The notes beneath the pieces were generated by a model. The model was not told where the DNA came from. It did not search any database and was given only the letters and a program-made list of their open reading frames with translations. A DNA stretch of 64,000 bases from Mycobacterium intermedium (GTDB lineage Bacteria; Actinomycetota; Actinomycetes; Mycobacteriales; Mycobacteriaceae). Location: contig NZ_MVHT01000003.1 in assembly GCF_002086275.1 (NCBI RefSeq), forward strand, positions 81,395 through 145,394, given 5' to 3'. Of this stretch, positions 35,752 to 44,026 are shown in pieces (the first letter of the stretch is position 1; every line of letters starts with the position of its first letter). Position numbers and translations under genes: made by a program.

Positions 35752-36227
35752 CGTCCCGTCACCGACCGTAGCGCCGCCACGATGTCTGCGGGTGTCGGCG
35801 GGCATCCTGGGATCTCGACGTCGACGGGCACCAGCTCGCCAACTGCCCCGGCGACGCCGTATGCGTCCGCGAAGACCCCTCGGTTCAGCGCGCAATCTCC
35901 GCACGCGATCACCACCCGCGGACACGGCGTCGCCTCGACAGTGTTCTTCAGCGGGCCGGCCATATTGTGTGTCACCACCCCGGTCACCAGCAGCGCATCG
36001 GCGTGCCGCGGCGAGGCGACCAGCCGCGCACCGAACCGCTCCGCGTCGTACACGGGTCCGAACGCACCCGAGATCTCCACCTCGCACCCATTGCAGGAGC
36101 CCGCGTCAACGTGGCGGATCTGCAGCGAACCCCGCACCCCCGTCGGGGGTTCTCCCGCCGGGGATGGCGCGTTGCCTGCCGGTTCGACGACCCGCCCAAC
36201 GCGGAAGATCTTCGCGAGCCAACCCAT
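35748..36227 (-). CDS. NuoB/HyfI-like 4Fe-4S subunit
   Basis: 159 aa. Keeps all N2-type cluster ligands: CNGCE (C45, C48), then ACGDC (C112) and IPGCPP (C142). So unlike the large subunit this one should still carry its proximal 4Fe-4S cluster. Corresponds to Rv0082. First structural gene after ArsR, 6 bp gap. Confidence 0.92.
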   Translation of the reverse strand: MGWLAKIFRVGRVVEPAGNAPSPAGEPPTGVRGSLQIRHVDAGSCNGCEVEISGAFGPVYDAERFGARLVASPRHADALLVTGVVTHNMAGPLKNTVEATPCPRVVIACGDCALNRGVFADAYGVAGAVGELVPVDVEIPGCPPTPADIVAALRSVTGR

Positions 36228-36233
36228 GACGTA

Positions 36234-36584
36234 CTACTTCTTCCTCCCGCTGGCGCGCAGGTCGTCCAGCACCGCGACCCGATCGCTGAGCACCCGCGCC
36301 AAGACCGTGCGCGCCACCGCCAGCAGCTCGGCGATATCCGGCGACGCGATCGAATAGATGACCGAATTGCCTTCGCGTCGCGCGACGACAACACCCGCCC
36401 GCCGCAGTACGCCTAGCTGTTGGGACAGGTTCGACGATTCGAGCCCGACGTCAGACGTCAGCAGCTCGGCGACCGAGCGATCGCGCTCGACCAGCAGCTC
36501 CAAGATCCGGATCCGCGCCGGGTGCCCCAGTGTCCTGAAGAACTCGGCCTTGAGCTTGTACATCGGCGCTGAATCCAACCGCAT
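36234..36584 (-). CDS. ArsR family regulator, Rv0081-like
   Basis: 116 aa. Winged helix: FFRTLGHPARIRILELLVERD, LESSNLSQQLGVLRRAGVV and ARREGNSVIYSIA. It closely resembles M. tuberculosis Rv0081 (a hypoxia-associated hub regulator). No clear CxC metal site. It heads the operon and lies next to the AT-rich promoter with ATTCGAACAATTGAAGAAT-like symmetry (36607-36640). An internal ATG at residue 8 is also possible. Confidence 0.9.
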   Translation of the reverse strand: MRLDSAPMYKLKAEFFRTLGHPARIRILELLVERDRSVAELLTSDVGLESSNLSQQLGVLRRAGVVVARREGNSVIYSIASPDIAELLAVARTVLARVLSDRVAVLDDLRASGRKK

Positions 36585-36930
36585 CTCCTGAATACTTCGC
36601 TAGTTCATGATTCGAACAATTGAAGAATTTATCAGATAGTAAGGCCGCGGGCACGTCGTCGCCGGCACGCGCTCGCCGAGATTGCCGTGATGGCTGCGCT
36701 CTGGGCACCAACCACAACCATGGCCGCAATCTCGCCGGCACGCGCTCGCCGAGATTGCCGTGACGGCCGCGCTCTAGGCACCAACCGCAACCATGGCCGC
36801 AATCTCGCCGGCACGCGCTCGCCGAGATTGCCGTGACGGCCGCGCTCTGGGCACCAACCACAACCATGGCCGCAATCTCGCCGGCTAAAGCGAAAAAAGC
36901 GGGGCGGCGACGCCGCGATGACCGCTCCCG
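36585..36930. other. Promoter and tandem-repeat interval
   Basis: Positions 36585-36645 form an AT-rich promoter region for the ArsR operon with small symmetric pieces (TTCGAA, CAATTG). 36661-36879 are three copies of a 73-bp repeat, listed separately. The remaining bases lead to the TetR stop. No gene. Confidence 0.6.
36661..36879. repeat. 73-bp tandem repeat, three copies
   Basis: Copies at 36661-36733, 36734-36806 and 36807-36879, starting GCCGGCACGCGCTCGCCGAG; four columns vary. Each unit contains inverted arms CGAGATTGC and GCAATCTCG. Length 73 is not a multiple of three, so it is not coding. It has the size and the intergenic position of a MIRU/VNTR locus. Confidence 0.9.
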
Positions 36931-37536
36931 CTACCCGTTCAGCATGCCGTCGATCAGCCGGCGCAACACTTGCCTTGTCTCCTTGCGGGCGCGCTTGGGA
37001 TCCTCGGCGGTGGCGATGTACATCGCGGCCTCGTCGAGCGCCCCGATCAAGACCTGGGCCAACGGACGCACGGGTTGACGAGCCAACTGACCCGCCTTGA
37101 TGGCCTCGCCGATCAACTGTTCGGTCATGCCGAGGCTGTAACGCTGAGCGACGTCTCGAAAAGCAGCCCACCCGAGCACCGCGGGCGCGTCCAACAAGAT
37201 CAGCTGGCGCACCTCCGGATCACCCGAGACCTCCAGCCACGCATCGACCGCCGCACGGATCGCGTCGGCGGGCGTCGTGGCACCCGACTCGGCCACCAGG
37301 ACGGCCATCCGACCCATGACATCCTGTTCGACCGCCTCGACGACAGCGCCGAATAGCGCTGCCTTGTCGGCGAATTGGTGATACATCGCGCCTCGGGTGA
37401 CACCCGCCTCCTTGGCGATCTCCGGTGTTCCCACATCGGCATATCCGCGCTGGCCCCACAGCCTGCGGGCAGCCGTTGTCAACGCCTCGCGCGTGGCCGC
37501 GGAGCGCTCCTCCTGAGTACGCCTCTTGATTTCCAT
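36931..37536 (-). CDS. TetR family regulator, Rv0078-like
   Basis: 201 aa. HTH: VGTPEIAKEAGVTRGAMYHQFADKAAL. C-terminal domain ends with TRQVLRRLIDGML. Divergent from an alpha/beta hydrolase gene in the same layout as Rv0078 and Rv0077c of M. tuberculosis. A palindrome GGTAA-G-TTACC at 37547-37557 lies 10 bp upstream of its start. Confidence 0.88.
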   Translation of the reverse strand: MEIKRRTQEERSAATREALTTAARRLWGQRGYADVGTPEIAKEAGVTRGAMYHQFADKAALFGAVVEAVEQDVMGRMAVLVAESGATTPADAIRAAVDAWLEVSGDPEVRQLILLDAPAVLGWAAFRDVAQRYSLGMTEQLIGEAIKAGQLARQPVRPLAQVLIGALDEAAMYIATAEDPKRARKETRQVLRRLIDGMLNG

Positions 37537-37546
37537 ACACCCTGTT

Positions 37547-37557
37547 GGTAAGTTACC
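37547..37557. promoter_or_regulatory. Operator-like palindrome between TetR and hydrolase
   Basis: GGTAA-G-TTACC, perfect with one centre base, in the 59-bp interval between divergent starts. TTGTTTGTAACATTA follows it and could be the second half of a longer operator. Confidence 0.5.
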
Positions 37558-37595
37558 GGCAGATTGTTTGTAACATTATCTTGCGGGAGTTCTTC

Positions 37596-38426
37596 ATGTC
37601 GACGATCGACATTAATGCCGGAACCATCCATTACGAAGCAACCGGTCCCGAAACCGGTCGACCCGTCGTGTTCGTGCACGGATACCTGATGGGCGGCCAA
37701 TTGTGGCGCCAGGTCAGCGTGCGCCTGGCCGAACGCGGTCTGCGGTGCATCGCACCCACCTGGCCGCTCGGCGCGCATCCGGAGCCCCTGCGCCCCGGTG
37801 CCGATCGAAGCATCACCGGTGTGGCCGACATGGTCGCCGATGTCCTCGCCGCCCTCGATCTCGAGGACGTGGTGCTGGTCGGCAACGACACCGGCGGGGT
37901 GGTAACGCAACTCGTCGCGGTGCACCATCCCGAGCGCATCGGAGCACTTGTCCTGACGAGTTGTGATGCGTTCGAACACTTTCCGCCGCCGATCCTGAAA
38001 CCGGTGCTGGCCGCCGCGAAGTCGAAGACCCTGTTTCGGGCCACCACCCAGCTGATGCGGACTCCGACCGCCCGCCGCCGCGGGTATGGCGGTCTGGCCT
38101 ACGCCAACCTTGACGACTTAGCCCGAGCCTGGGTGGCCCCGGTGCTGTCCAATCCAGCGATTGCGGAAGACTTGCGCCAGTTCACGCTGTCAATGCGCAC
38201 CGAAGTCACCACTGGGGTTGCGGCGCGCCTGCCCGAATTCGACAAGCCCACGCTCGTCGCGTGGTCGGCGAACGACCTGTTCTTCGAGCAAGGCGACGGC
38301 GTACGCCTGGCCGAGACGATCCCGAACGCCCGCCTCGAGGTCATCGAGAAATCCCGAACATTCTCGATGATCGACCAACCGGACCGGCTTGCCGACTTGT
38401 TGTCATCGGTAGCCGTGCGTACCTGA
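37596..38426 (+). CDS. Alpha/beta hydrolase, Rv0077c-like
   Basis: 276 aa. Hydrolase core: VVFVHGYLMGG oxyanion region, then LVGNDTGGVV where the nucleophile is Asp, as in haloalkane dehalogenases or epoxide hydrolases. The expected catalytic His close to the C-terminus is not visible; the sequence reads SRTFSMIDQPDRLA, where related proteins often have a His at the Thr. So catalysis may differ from the classical triad. Target of the divergent TetR. ATG 37596 was chosen because it aligns with the family N-terminus. Confidence 0.85.
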   Translation: MSTIDINAGTIHYEATGPETGRPVVFVHGYLMGGQLWRQVSVRLAERGLRCIAPTWPLGAHPEPLRPGADRSITGVADMVADVLAALDLEDVVLVGNDTGGVVTQLVAVHHPERIGALVLTSCDAFEHFPPPILKPVLAAAKSKTLFRATTQLMRTPTARRRGYGGLAYANLDDLARAWVAPVLSNPAIAEDLRQFTLSMRTEVTTGVAARLPEFDKPTLVAWSANDLFFEQGDGVRLAETIPNARLEVIEKSRTFSMIDQPDRLADLLSSVAVRT

Positions 38427-38459
38427 GGCCCGGCGGCGAACCCGCCGGCGCCGACACGA

Positions 38460-39080
38460 ATGACAAGGCAATTGTCAATAGGGGTGTTTGCTGTCACCCT
38501 TGTGGCCATGTCGTTCCGGCACGCCCGATTAATGAATGTGCCTGCCGGCGGCAGTGCTTGTCTTGTCAACGATGTCGCGTTTCTCTCCGAACTGGTCGCC
38601 GCCATCATCCGCCGGACACCAATCGACCCGACCCGCGTCTACGTCACGGGTATGCCCAACGGCGCCATGATGGCGCTTCGATTGGGTTGTCAAACAACTA
38701 CATTCGCTGCGGAGGCCGCCGTCGCGGGCACCCTGCTGACCGACTGTACGGGGGCGCACCCGACATCGGTGCTGCAGATCCACGGCACCGCCGACACTCA
38801 GGTCCCGTACAACGGCGGGCCGGGCGCGGCCCGCCAGTTGAATGGCCTGCCGCGTGTCGACGGGCCATCGATACCGTCGACCAACGAGCGTGACGATCGA
38901 GACCGCCGTTCGTCCTGACGACCGCCACGTGCAACTGATCTCGGTCGCCGGAGCCGGACACCAATGGCCGGGTGGACAATCCAGGCCGTTCCTGGAGCGG
39001 CTCATGGCCTGAACCCGCCTTCAACCGCGCTCGACGCCACTAACACCATCTGGGAGTTCTTCGCCCAGCATCACCTCTGA
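38460..39080 (+). pseudogene. Decayed esterase (PHB-depolymerase-type) pseudogene
   Basis: Homologous to the intact gene at 47457-48407. The first open part (38460-38918) contains RTPIDPTRVYVTGMPNGAMM where the intact copy has TGMSNGAMM: the nucleophile Ser is Pro. The N-terminal third is missing or unrecognisable. A frameshift near 38870-38890 shifts to another frame (VQLISVAGAGHQWPGG) that stops at 39012; a further shift regains the original frame for STALDATNTIWEFF, ending at 39080. Two frame changes plus an active-site loss make this a pseudogene. Confidence 0.85.
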
Positions 39081-39111
39081 GGTCGGCGCACCGCACGGTA
39101 GCGTTCCGGAC

Positions 39112-39870
39112 ATGACACAACCTCTGGAAGGTCGACGAATCCTGATCACCGGAGCCGCAACCGGTATCGGTGCAGCCGCCGTCGGCGTCCTCGCAGCCTC
39201 GGGGGCCGACATCGTCGCCACTTACCACCGGACACCACCGCCGGACGACCTCGTGGCGACGTGGCTGCAGTGCGACGTCCGCGATGCCGACGCGGTCTCA
39301 GCGACGGTCCAGCGTGCGGTCGAGAGCCTCGGGGGGCTCGACGTCCTGGTGAACGCCGCCGGGTTGTGGCAACCGGGAATACCCGGCCAGATTGGCGTGG
39401 ACGAGATCGCATTCCTGTTGGACACCAACGTGAAAGCGACCATCCTGACCAATCAGGCCGCCTATGCCGCCATTAAAGGCACTGGCGCCGGCGGCCGGAT
39501 CATCAATTTCGGATCATCCGAAGCCGTTATGGGAAGCCCCATTTCGGCCGTATACGCCGCAACCAAGGGGGCGGTGCAAGCCTGGACGCGCTCTGCGGCC
39601 CGCGCCTGGGCCGCCGAGAAGATCACCGTCAACGCCCTGGCGCCAGCAGTACAGACACCCGGCGCAGACCGATTGCGAGAGTTTCTCGGCCCCGCCGCCG
39701 GTCCCTTCATAGACCAACAGCTTCAGACCATGATCCCGTTGGGCGGGGCGCTCGGCGACCCCGCCCGCGACCTAGGCCCGGCGTTGGTGTTTCTGGCCGG
39801 TGCCGGTTCGGGATTCATCACTGGCCAACTGATCGCCGTCGACGGTGGCCTGACCATGCTGGGTGGGTAG
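39112..39870 (+). CDS. SDR family oxidoreductase
   Basis: 252 aa. ITGAATGIG cofactor loop, NAAG, the Ser region FGSSEAV, and YAATKGA as YxxxK, with ITGQLIAVDGG at the end. FabG-like. Followed closely by a TIM-barrel isomerase, so both may be in one operon of carbohydrate or polyol chemistry. Confidence 0.9.
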   Translation: MTQPLEGRRILITGAATGIGAAAVGVLAASGADIVATYHRTPPPDDLVATWLQCDVRDADAVSATVQRAVESLGGLDVLVNAAGLWQPGIPGQIGVDEIAFLLDTNVKATILTNQAAYAAIKGTGAGGRIINFGSSEAVMGSPISAVYAATKGAVQAWTRSAARAWAAEKITVNALAPAVQTPGADRLREFLGPAAGPFIDQQLQTMIPLGGALGDPARDLGPALVFLAGAGSGFITGQLIAVDGGLTMLGG

Positions 39871-39889
39871 AAACGGAACCCCCTCGGTA

Positions 39890-40699
39890 ATGCGCGATTT
39901 GGGCATCGAGTTCATCAGTGTGTTCGGGCTACCACCCGTCGAATTCGTACACCTGGCTGCCGATCTCGGCTGCCGTCACATCTCCACCGCACTAGTCAGC
40001 GTCAGACTGGAATCCCTTGGCTATCCGGCCTTCTCCCTTCGTGACGACGCCAGCCTGCGCGCCGAGCTGCGCGCCGCGCTGAACGACCGCGGCATCACAA
40101 TCTCCCTGGCGGAGGGCTTGGTCATCCTGCCCAATTCCGACGTCTCCGACCTGGCGGCCGATCTCGACATCGTCGCCGAACTCGGAGCCGCCCAGATCAA
40201 CACCCTGAGTTTCGACAAGGACCGTGCCCGCACCTTCGACCAACTTGCGACACTGACACAGCTTGCCGCCGAGCGCGGCATCGGAACGACGGTCGAGATG
40301 TCACCGCGAATGACGATCGGTGATCCCGCCACGGTCGCGGCTGCCATCGAACACGTCGGTGGGTCCGGCCTGCGATTAACCGTCGACACCATGCATTGGG
40401 TACGTTCGGGCCACGGCGCCAAGGAGTTACGCGACCTCGGCCCGGAGAAGATCGGGTATGTGCAACTCAGCGATACGACGCTGCGCCCGCGCCTCGCGTC
40501 GTATCTGGAGGAGGCGATGTACGAGCGGATGGCTCCTGGGGACGGTGAACTTCCGCTGGCCGAGATCCTTGACGTGGTGCCAGCCGACGTCGTCGTCGGG
40601 TTGGAGGTCCCGATGCGGACCCTGGCGGAATCGGGTGTGGGTCCGATGGAGCGGCTGCGCCCCAGTGTGGACGCTGCGCGTGAATTACTCACTCGCTGA
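39890..40699 (+). CDS. Sugar phosphate isomerase/epimerase-like TIM barrel protein
   Basis: 269 aa. AP-endonuclease-2-type fold: LAADLGCRHIS, FSFDKDR, TTVEMSPRMTIGDP, LTVDTMHW and GYVQLSDTTL, with metal-ligand Glu, Asp, His and Glu positions conserved by eye. An in-frame GTG at 39863 overlaps the SDR stop; ATG at 39890 is used. Overlaps the convergent DUF35 gene by 15 bp at the 3' end. Confidence 0.82.
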   Translation: MRDLGIEFISVFGLPPVEFVHLAADLGCRHISTALVSVRLESLGYPAFSLRDDASLRAELRAALNDRGITISLAEGLVILPNSDVSDLAADLDIVAELGAAQINTLSFDKDRARTFDQLATLTQLAAERGIGTTVEMSPRMTIGDPATVAAAIEHVGGSGLRLTVDTMHWVRSGHGAKELRDLGPEKIGYVQLSDTTLRPRLASYLEEAMYERMAPGDGELPLAEILDVVPADVVVGLEVPMRTLAESGVGPMERLRPSVDAARELLTR

Positions 40700-41107
40700 G
40701 GTGAAGTACGGCAGGGTGACGTCGTCGATGCGGTGGAACTGCACCCGCACGCGCAGGCCGATCGCCAGGTCCTGCGGCGCGACGCCGACGATGTTGGTCA
40801 GCATCTGGTAGCCCTCGTCCAGTATCACGATGGCCGGGGCATACGGCGGCTGGAACTGCGCGGTGACGGGTCGGTGCACCAACGTCCAGCTGTAGATCTC
40901 GCCGAAGCCGCGACTCGGCGTCCAGCGCAAATCCCCCGAAAGGCACTCACGGCAGTGTTCGGTCGGCGGGAAGTTGGCCCGATTACACGCCGCGCAATGC
41001 TGATAGCGTAATTCCCCCGACTCGCATCCAGCCCAGAACGGGCGGCTGAGCGCGCTGCTGGTATGTGGCACGGGCCCGGCCTGCGGCCGCAGCGGCTCGG
41101 ACGTCAT
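40685..41107 (-). CDS. DUF35 OB-fold acyl-CoA-associated protein
   Basis: 140 aa from MTSEPL. N-terminal zinc ribbon: HCAACN and HCREC, followed by an OB fold (GEIYSWTLVHRPV). DUF35 proteins pair with thiolase-like enzymes. The upstream thiolase-like gene ends 4 bp into this start (ATGA), a strong sign of complex formation. Confidence 0.85.
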   Translation of the reverse strand: MTSEPLRPQAGPVPHTSSALSRPFWAGCESGELRYQHCAACNRANFPPTEHCRECLSGDLRWTPSRGFGEIYSWTLVHRPVTAQFQPPYAPAIVILDEGYQMLTNIVGVAPQDLAIGLRVRVQFHRIDDVTLPYFTSASE

Positions 41108-42261
41108 CGCGGATCCTTCCCCAGGATGAGCACTGTGGTGAACAGCGCTCCGGCCCCGCCGTTGCTGCACAACGCAATCCGCGCGTCCGGCACCTGCAGG
41201 GGACCCGCTTCGCCGCGCAGTTGCTGGACGGCTCGTATCGCGCGCTGCATCATCTGCGGGTTGGCGCCGGCATGGCTGAAGGACATGGTGCCTCCGTCGG
41301 TGGTGACCGGGTGGCTGCCGTCGATGGCGATGTGGCCGTCGGCGACGAACGGCCCGCCTTCCCCGTCGCCGCAGAACCTGAACGCCTCGAGTTGGCGGAT
41401 GATCTCGAACGAGAACGGGTCGTAGAGCTCCAGCACGTCCACGTCATCACGCCGAAGTCCGGCGTGACTGAACGCCCGGTCCGCCGCGCGCCTGCCGACC
41501 ACGCCGTTGGCGTGATCTCCGCGGCGGCCGACGAGGTCCCACGCGGGCGGATGCTGATACGAGGGGCCGTGGAAGTCCGCCCCGCTGCCCAGCACGTAAA
41601 CAGCGCGTTCCGTATCGACCGATACCTTGTCCAGGTTGGCCACGACCAAGGCGCAGCCGCCTTCTGAGGTGGTGGCGCAGTCGAGGAGATGAAAGGGGTC
41701 CGCAACCGGCCGTGACGCGGTGATGTCCTCCGGGGTGAACGGTCCGCGTTGGTAATACACGGCTTCGGGATTCTGCGAGCCGTTGTTTCGAATGGTTGCC
41801 GCGACCACGGAAAGCTGCTCTCGGGTCGTGCCATAGACGTGCATATGGCGGCGCGCGATGAGGGCGAACTCCGCGGCGGTGAACATTCCCCACGGCGCGA
41901 CGAACTCGTTCTCCGGTCGGGTCCACGGCGCCGTTGCCTCGTGATCGCGGTACTCACCCGCTTGAGCGGCCACCAGCACCACCACCTCGGCCATACCGTG
42001 CTCGATCGCCAGGACCGCCTCGGTCACCATGCCGACTCCGAAACCCTGTCCCAGCCAGGCAGGTCCGACGCGCAGGTCATACATCAGCGCGGTGGAGCTG
42101 GCGCCCGCGCTGATTCCGTCGACGTCTTCAAGGCACAGTCCCGCGTCATCGAGGGCCCCATGGACGGCTTTCAGCGCCAGACTGTGCGAGGTCTCTCCGT
42201 CCAGGCGGCGCGCTTGTCGCGTGTTGTGCACCCCGACAATCGCCGCGGTCACCTTGATCAC
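41104..42261 (-). CDS. Thiolase-like lipid-transfer (Ltp2-type) protein
   Basis: 385 aa from GTG 42259-42261. Thiolase fold: AAIVGVHNT, GLCLEDVDGISAG, and the C-terminal GGAGALFT. The nucleophile Cys region of true thiolases reads GQGFGVGMVTE with no Cys. LELYDPFSFE fits the Tyr-containing Ltp2-type group. Together with the DUF35 gene this resembles the Ltp2-ChsH2(DUF35) aldolases used in steroid side-chain degradation. Overlaps TetR upstream by 4 bp. Confidence 0.85.
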   Translation of the reverse strand: MIKVTAAIVGVHNTRQARRLDGETSHSLALKAVHGALDDAGLCLEDVDGISAGASSTALMYDLRVGPAWLGQGFGVGMVTEAVLAIEHGMAEVVVLVAAQAGEYRDHEATAPWTRPENEFVAPWGMFTAAEFALIARRHMHVYGTTREQLSVVAATIRNNGSQNPEAVYYQRGPFTPEDITASRPVADPFHLLDCATTSEGGCALVVANLDKVSVDTERAVYVLGSGADFHGPSYQHPPAWDLVGRRGDHANGVVGRRAADRAFSHAGLRRDDVDVLELYDPFSFEIIRQLEAFRFCGDGEGGPFVADGHIAIDGSHPVTTDGGTMSFSHAGANPQMMQRAIRAVQQLRGEAGPLQVPDARIALCSNGGAGALFTTVLILGKDPR

Positions 42262-42896
42262 GCCACCGTGATCGCGGCCAGGCCTTGGCGCACCCGGTCG
42301 GGCAGCGATCCCCCGTCGCTCAGCCAGTCGTCCAGCGCGATGCGTACCGTCGCCATGGCCAGGGCGCCGATCAGGCGCGGCCGGGGGTCTAGAGGAGACA
42401 GCGTCGGTATCCGCGGCGCAATGAGTTCGGCGATCGCCGCTTCGTACCGGACGTAGATGCGCAGTGTCCACGCATCGAGTGTTTCTGAAGACCTTGTGAG
42501 CGTTGCCAATTCACGCACCTGCTGCTCGATCTCGTCGAATCCGCGGGCAAGCTGCGCGAAGGCGCCCGCGACCGCGTCCATGGCGCTGAGCTCCGCCGGC
42601 TGGGCAGCTAAGGCCGCGGTGATTTCGTTCAGCCAGCGGACATTCATGCCCTCGGCCACCGCATCTTCCTTGGAGTTGAAATACCGGAAGAAGGTGGCCC
42701 GGCCAATGTCGGCGGTATCGGCGATGCGCTCCACCGTGGCCCCGGCCAACCCGACATTCGCCGTCAGCTCTGCCGCAGCCGCAGCGATGCGCTGACGCGT
42801 CGCGGCCCGCCTGCGCTCGGCGAGCGACCCGCCAACCGCCGCCCTGCGCATTCCTCGACGATATTGCCGCGAATCACTTCCGTGGGACTGAGACAT
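42258..42896 (-). CDS. TetR family transcriptional regulator
   Basis: 212 aa. HTH: ATVERIADTADIGRATFFRYFNSKED. N-terminal basic stretch (RRGMRRAAVGG). C-terminal end YRVEAAIAELIAP-like. First gene of a TetR-thiolase-DUF35 operon, divergent from the DUF1214 gene by only 17 bp; a 23-bp inverted repeat covers both start codons. Confidence 0.9.
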   Translation of the reverse strand: MSQSHGSDSRQYRRGMRRAAVGGSLAERRRAATRQRIAAAAAELTANVGLAGATVERIADTADIGRATFFRYFNSKEDAVAEGMNVRWLNEITAALAAQPAELSAMDAVAGAFAQLARGFDEIEQQVRELATLTRSSETLDAWTLRIYVRYEAAIAELIAPRIPTLSPLDPRPRLIGALAMATVRIALDDWLSDGGSLPDRVRQGLAAITVA

Positions 42897-42916
42897 AGTC
42901 TAAGTATGAGACTATG
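42894..42916. promoter_or_regulatory. Inverted repeat containing both divergent start codons
   Basis: Arms CATAGTCT (42894-42901) and AGACTATG (42909-42916), spacer AAGTATG. The left CAT is the reverse start of TetR and the right ATG is the DUF1214 start. There is no room for ribosome sites, so both mRNAs may be leaderless and jointly repressed. Confidence 0.65.
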
Positions 42917-44026
42917 ACTCAACACGCTGCGTCGGAATCATCCGATGGTGCCGCCAAGTCGCTCGCCGCGTGGCAGTTCTTCCAGCAGATGCTGGACAAC
43001 GTCACCAAGATCGTCACCCAGGACGCCGAGTCCGAACGCGAACTCATCGAGGGGCTGCGGGTCATCGCTCGGGTGTCGTCGCTGTGCGCGCAGATGTCGG
43101 TCGAGTCCGACCTTGCCCAGCCGGTGTTCTTCGATATGTGCTCGCCGAACCGCATGATCGGCGGCCCCAATCCCGACGGGAATTACTACCTGGCGATGAT
43201 TCGCGGCGACCGGCGCTACCGGATCACCGGCACCCGGGGCACCAGTGCTTACCTTGGGCTGCAGATCCTGGCCGGTACCGGACTCACGCCGCGGCGGATG
43301 GCCGGCTACATCAGTGACAGCGACTTGGCATTGGACTCAGGCGAATTCGCGCTGGTGCTCTCCGCGCAAGAACCAGACGATCTGGCGGGCGCGCAATGGC
43401 TTCAGATTCCCGAGGATGCATCGGCGGTGGTCGTTCGGGAGTACATCGCCGATCGCGCCGCCGAAGAGCTGGCCACCTTGCACATCGACGCACTCGACCC
43501 CGAGTCGGTGAACACGCTGACCGATGCCGACCTCGCGGACCAGTTCACCGCGATGGCGTGGTCGCTCATGAAACTCACCACTATGCACCGCACCATCAAG
43601 CCCGAACTGCTGCAAAGCCCCAACACACTCTTGACCGCCGAGGCTGCCGATTTGGGCGCGGCCGACACCACCCCCGACAACCTGTACATGATCGGGACGT
43701 TCCGGCTTGAGCCCGGCCAGGTTCTGGTGCTGGACATAGCGCCTCCGGACACGCGCTACTGGAACGTCACCCTGGAAAGCATTTGGCACGAGTGCCTGGA
43801 GCCACGGCGCAGACACAGTTCGGTGACCAACCGCGGAGTTCAGCCGGACGACGACGGGCGGGTGCGCATCGCGATCTCCGCCGAGGACTACGGCTTGGGC
43901 CATTGGCTCGACACAGGCGGGCGGCATCGGGGTTTCGTCGTGCTGCGCTGGTTGGACAATCCCAGCCCGCCCGACGTCACGGTGTCGGTGCGTAAGGGCG
44001 CGGACGGGCGTAAGGAGGCGGAATGA
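42914..44026 (+). CDS. DUF1214 domain protein
   Basis: 370 aa. The C-terminal half has the DUF1214 pattern (LEPGQVLVLDIAPPDTRYWNV, then the region around RIAISAEDYGLGHWLDTGGR and FVVLRWL). N-terminal segment around ERELIEGLRVIARVSSLCAQ is helical. DUF1214 proteins occur near lipid or steroid catabolic genes; their reaction is unknown. Overlaps the sulfotransferase by 4 bp. Confidence 0.85.
   Translation: MTQHAASESSDGAAKSLAAWQFFQQMLDNVTKIVTQDAESERELIEGLRVIARVSSLCAQMSVESDLAQPVFFDMCSPNRMIGGPNPDGNYYLAMIRGDRRYRITGTRGTSAYLGLQILAGTGLTPRRMAGYISDSDLALDSGEFALVLSAQEPDDLAGAQWLQIPEDASAVVVREYIADRAAEELATLHIDALDPESVNTLTDADLADQFTAMAWSLMKLTTMHRTIKPELLQSPNTLLTAEAADLGAADTTPDNLYMIGTFRLEPGQVLVLDIAPPDTRYWNVTLESIWHECLEPRRRHSSVTNRGVQPDDDGRVRIAISAEDYGLGHWLDTGGRHRGFVVLRWLDNPSPPDVTVSVRKGADGRKEAE

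Noticed and set aside
36661..36879. CRISPR-like array
   Set aside because: Units are contiguous identical 73-bp copies without variable spacers, so it is a VNTR.
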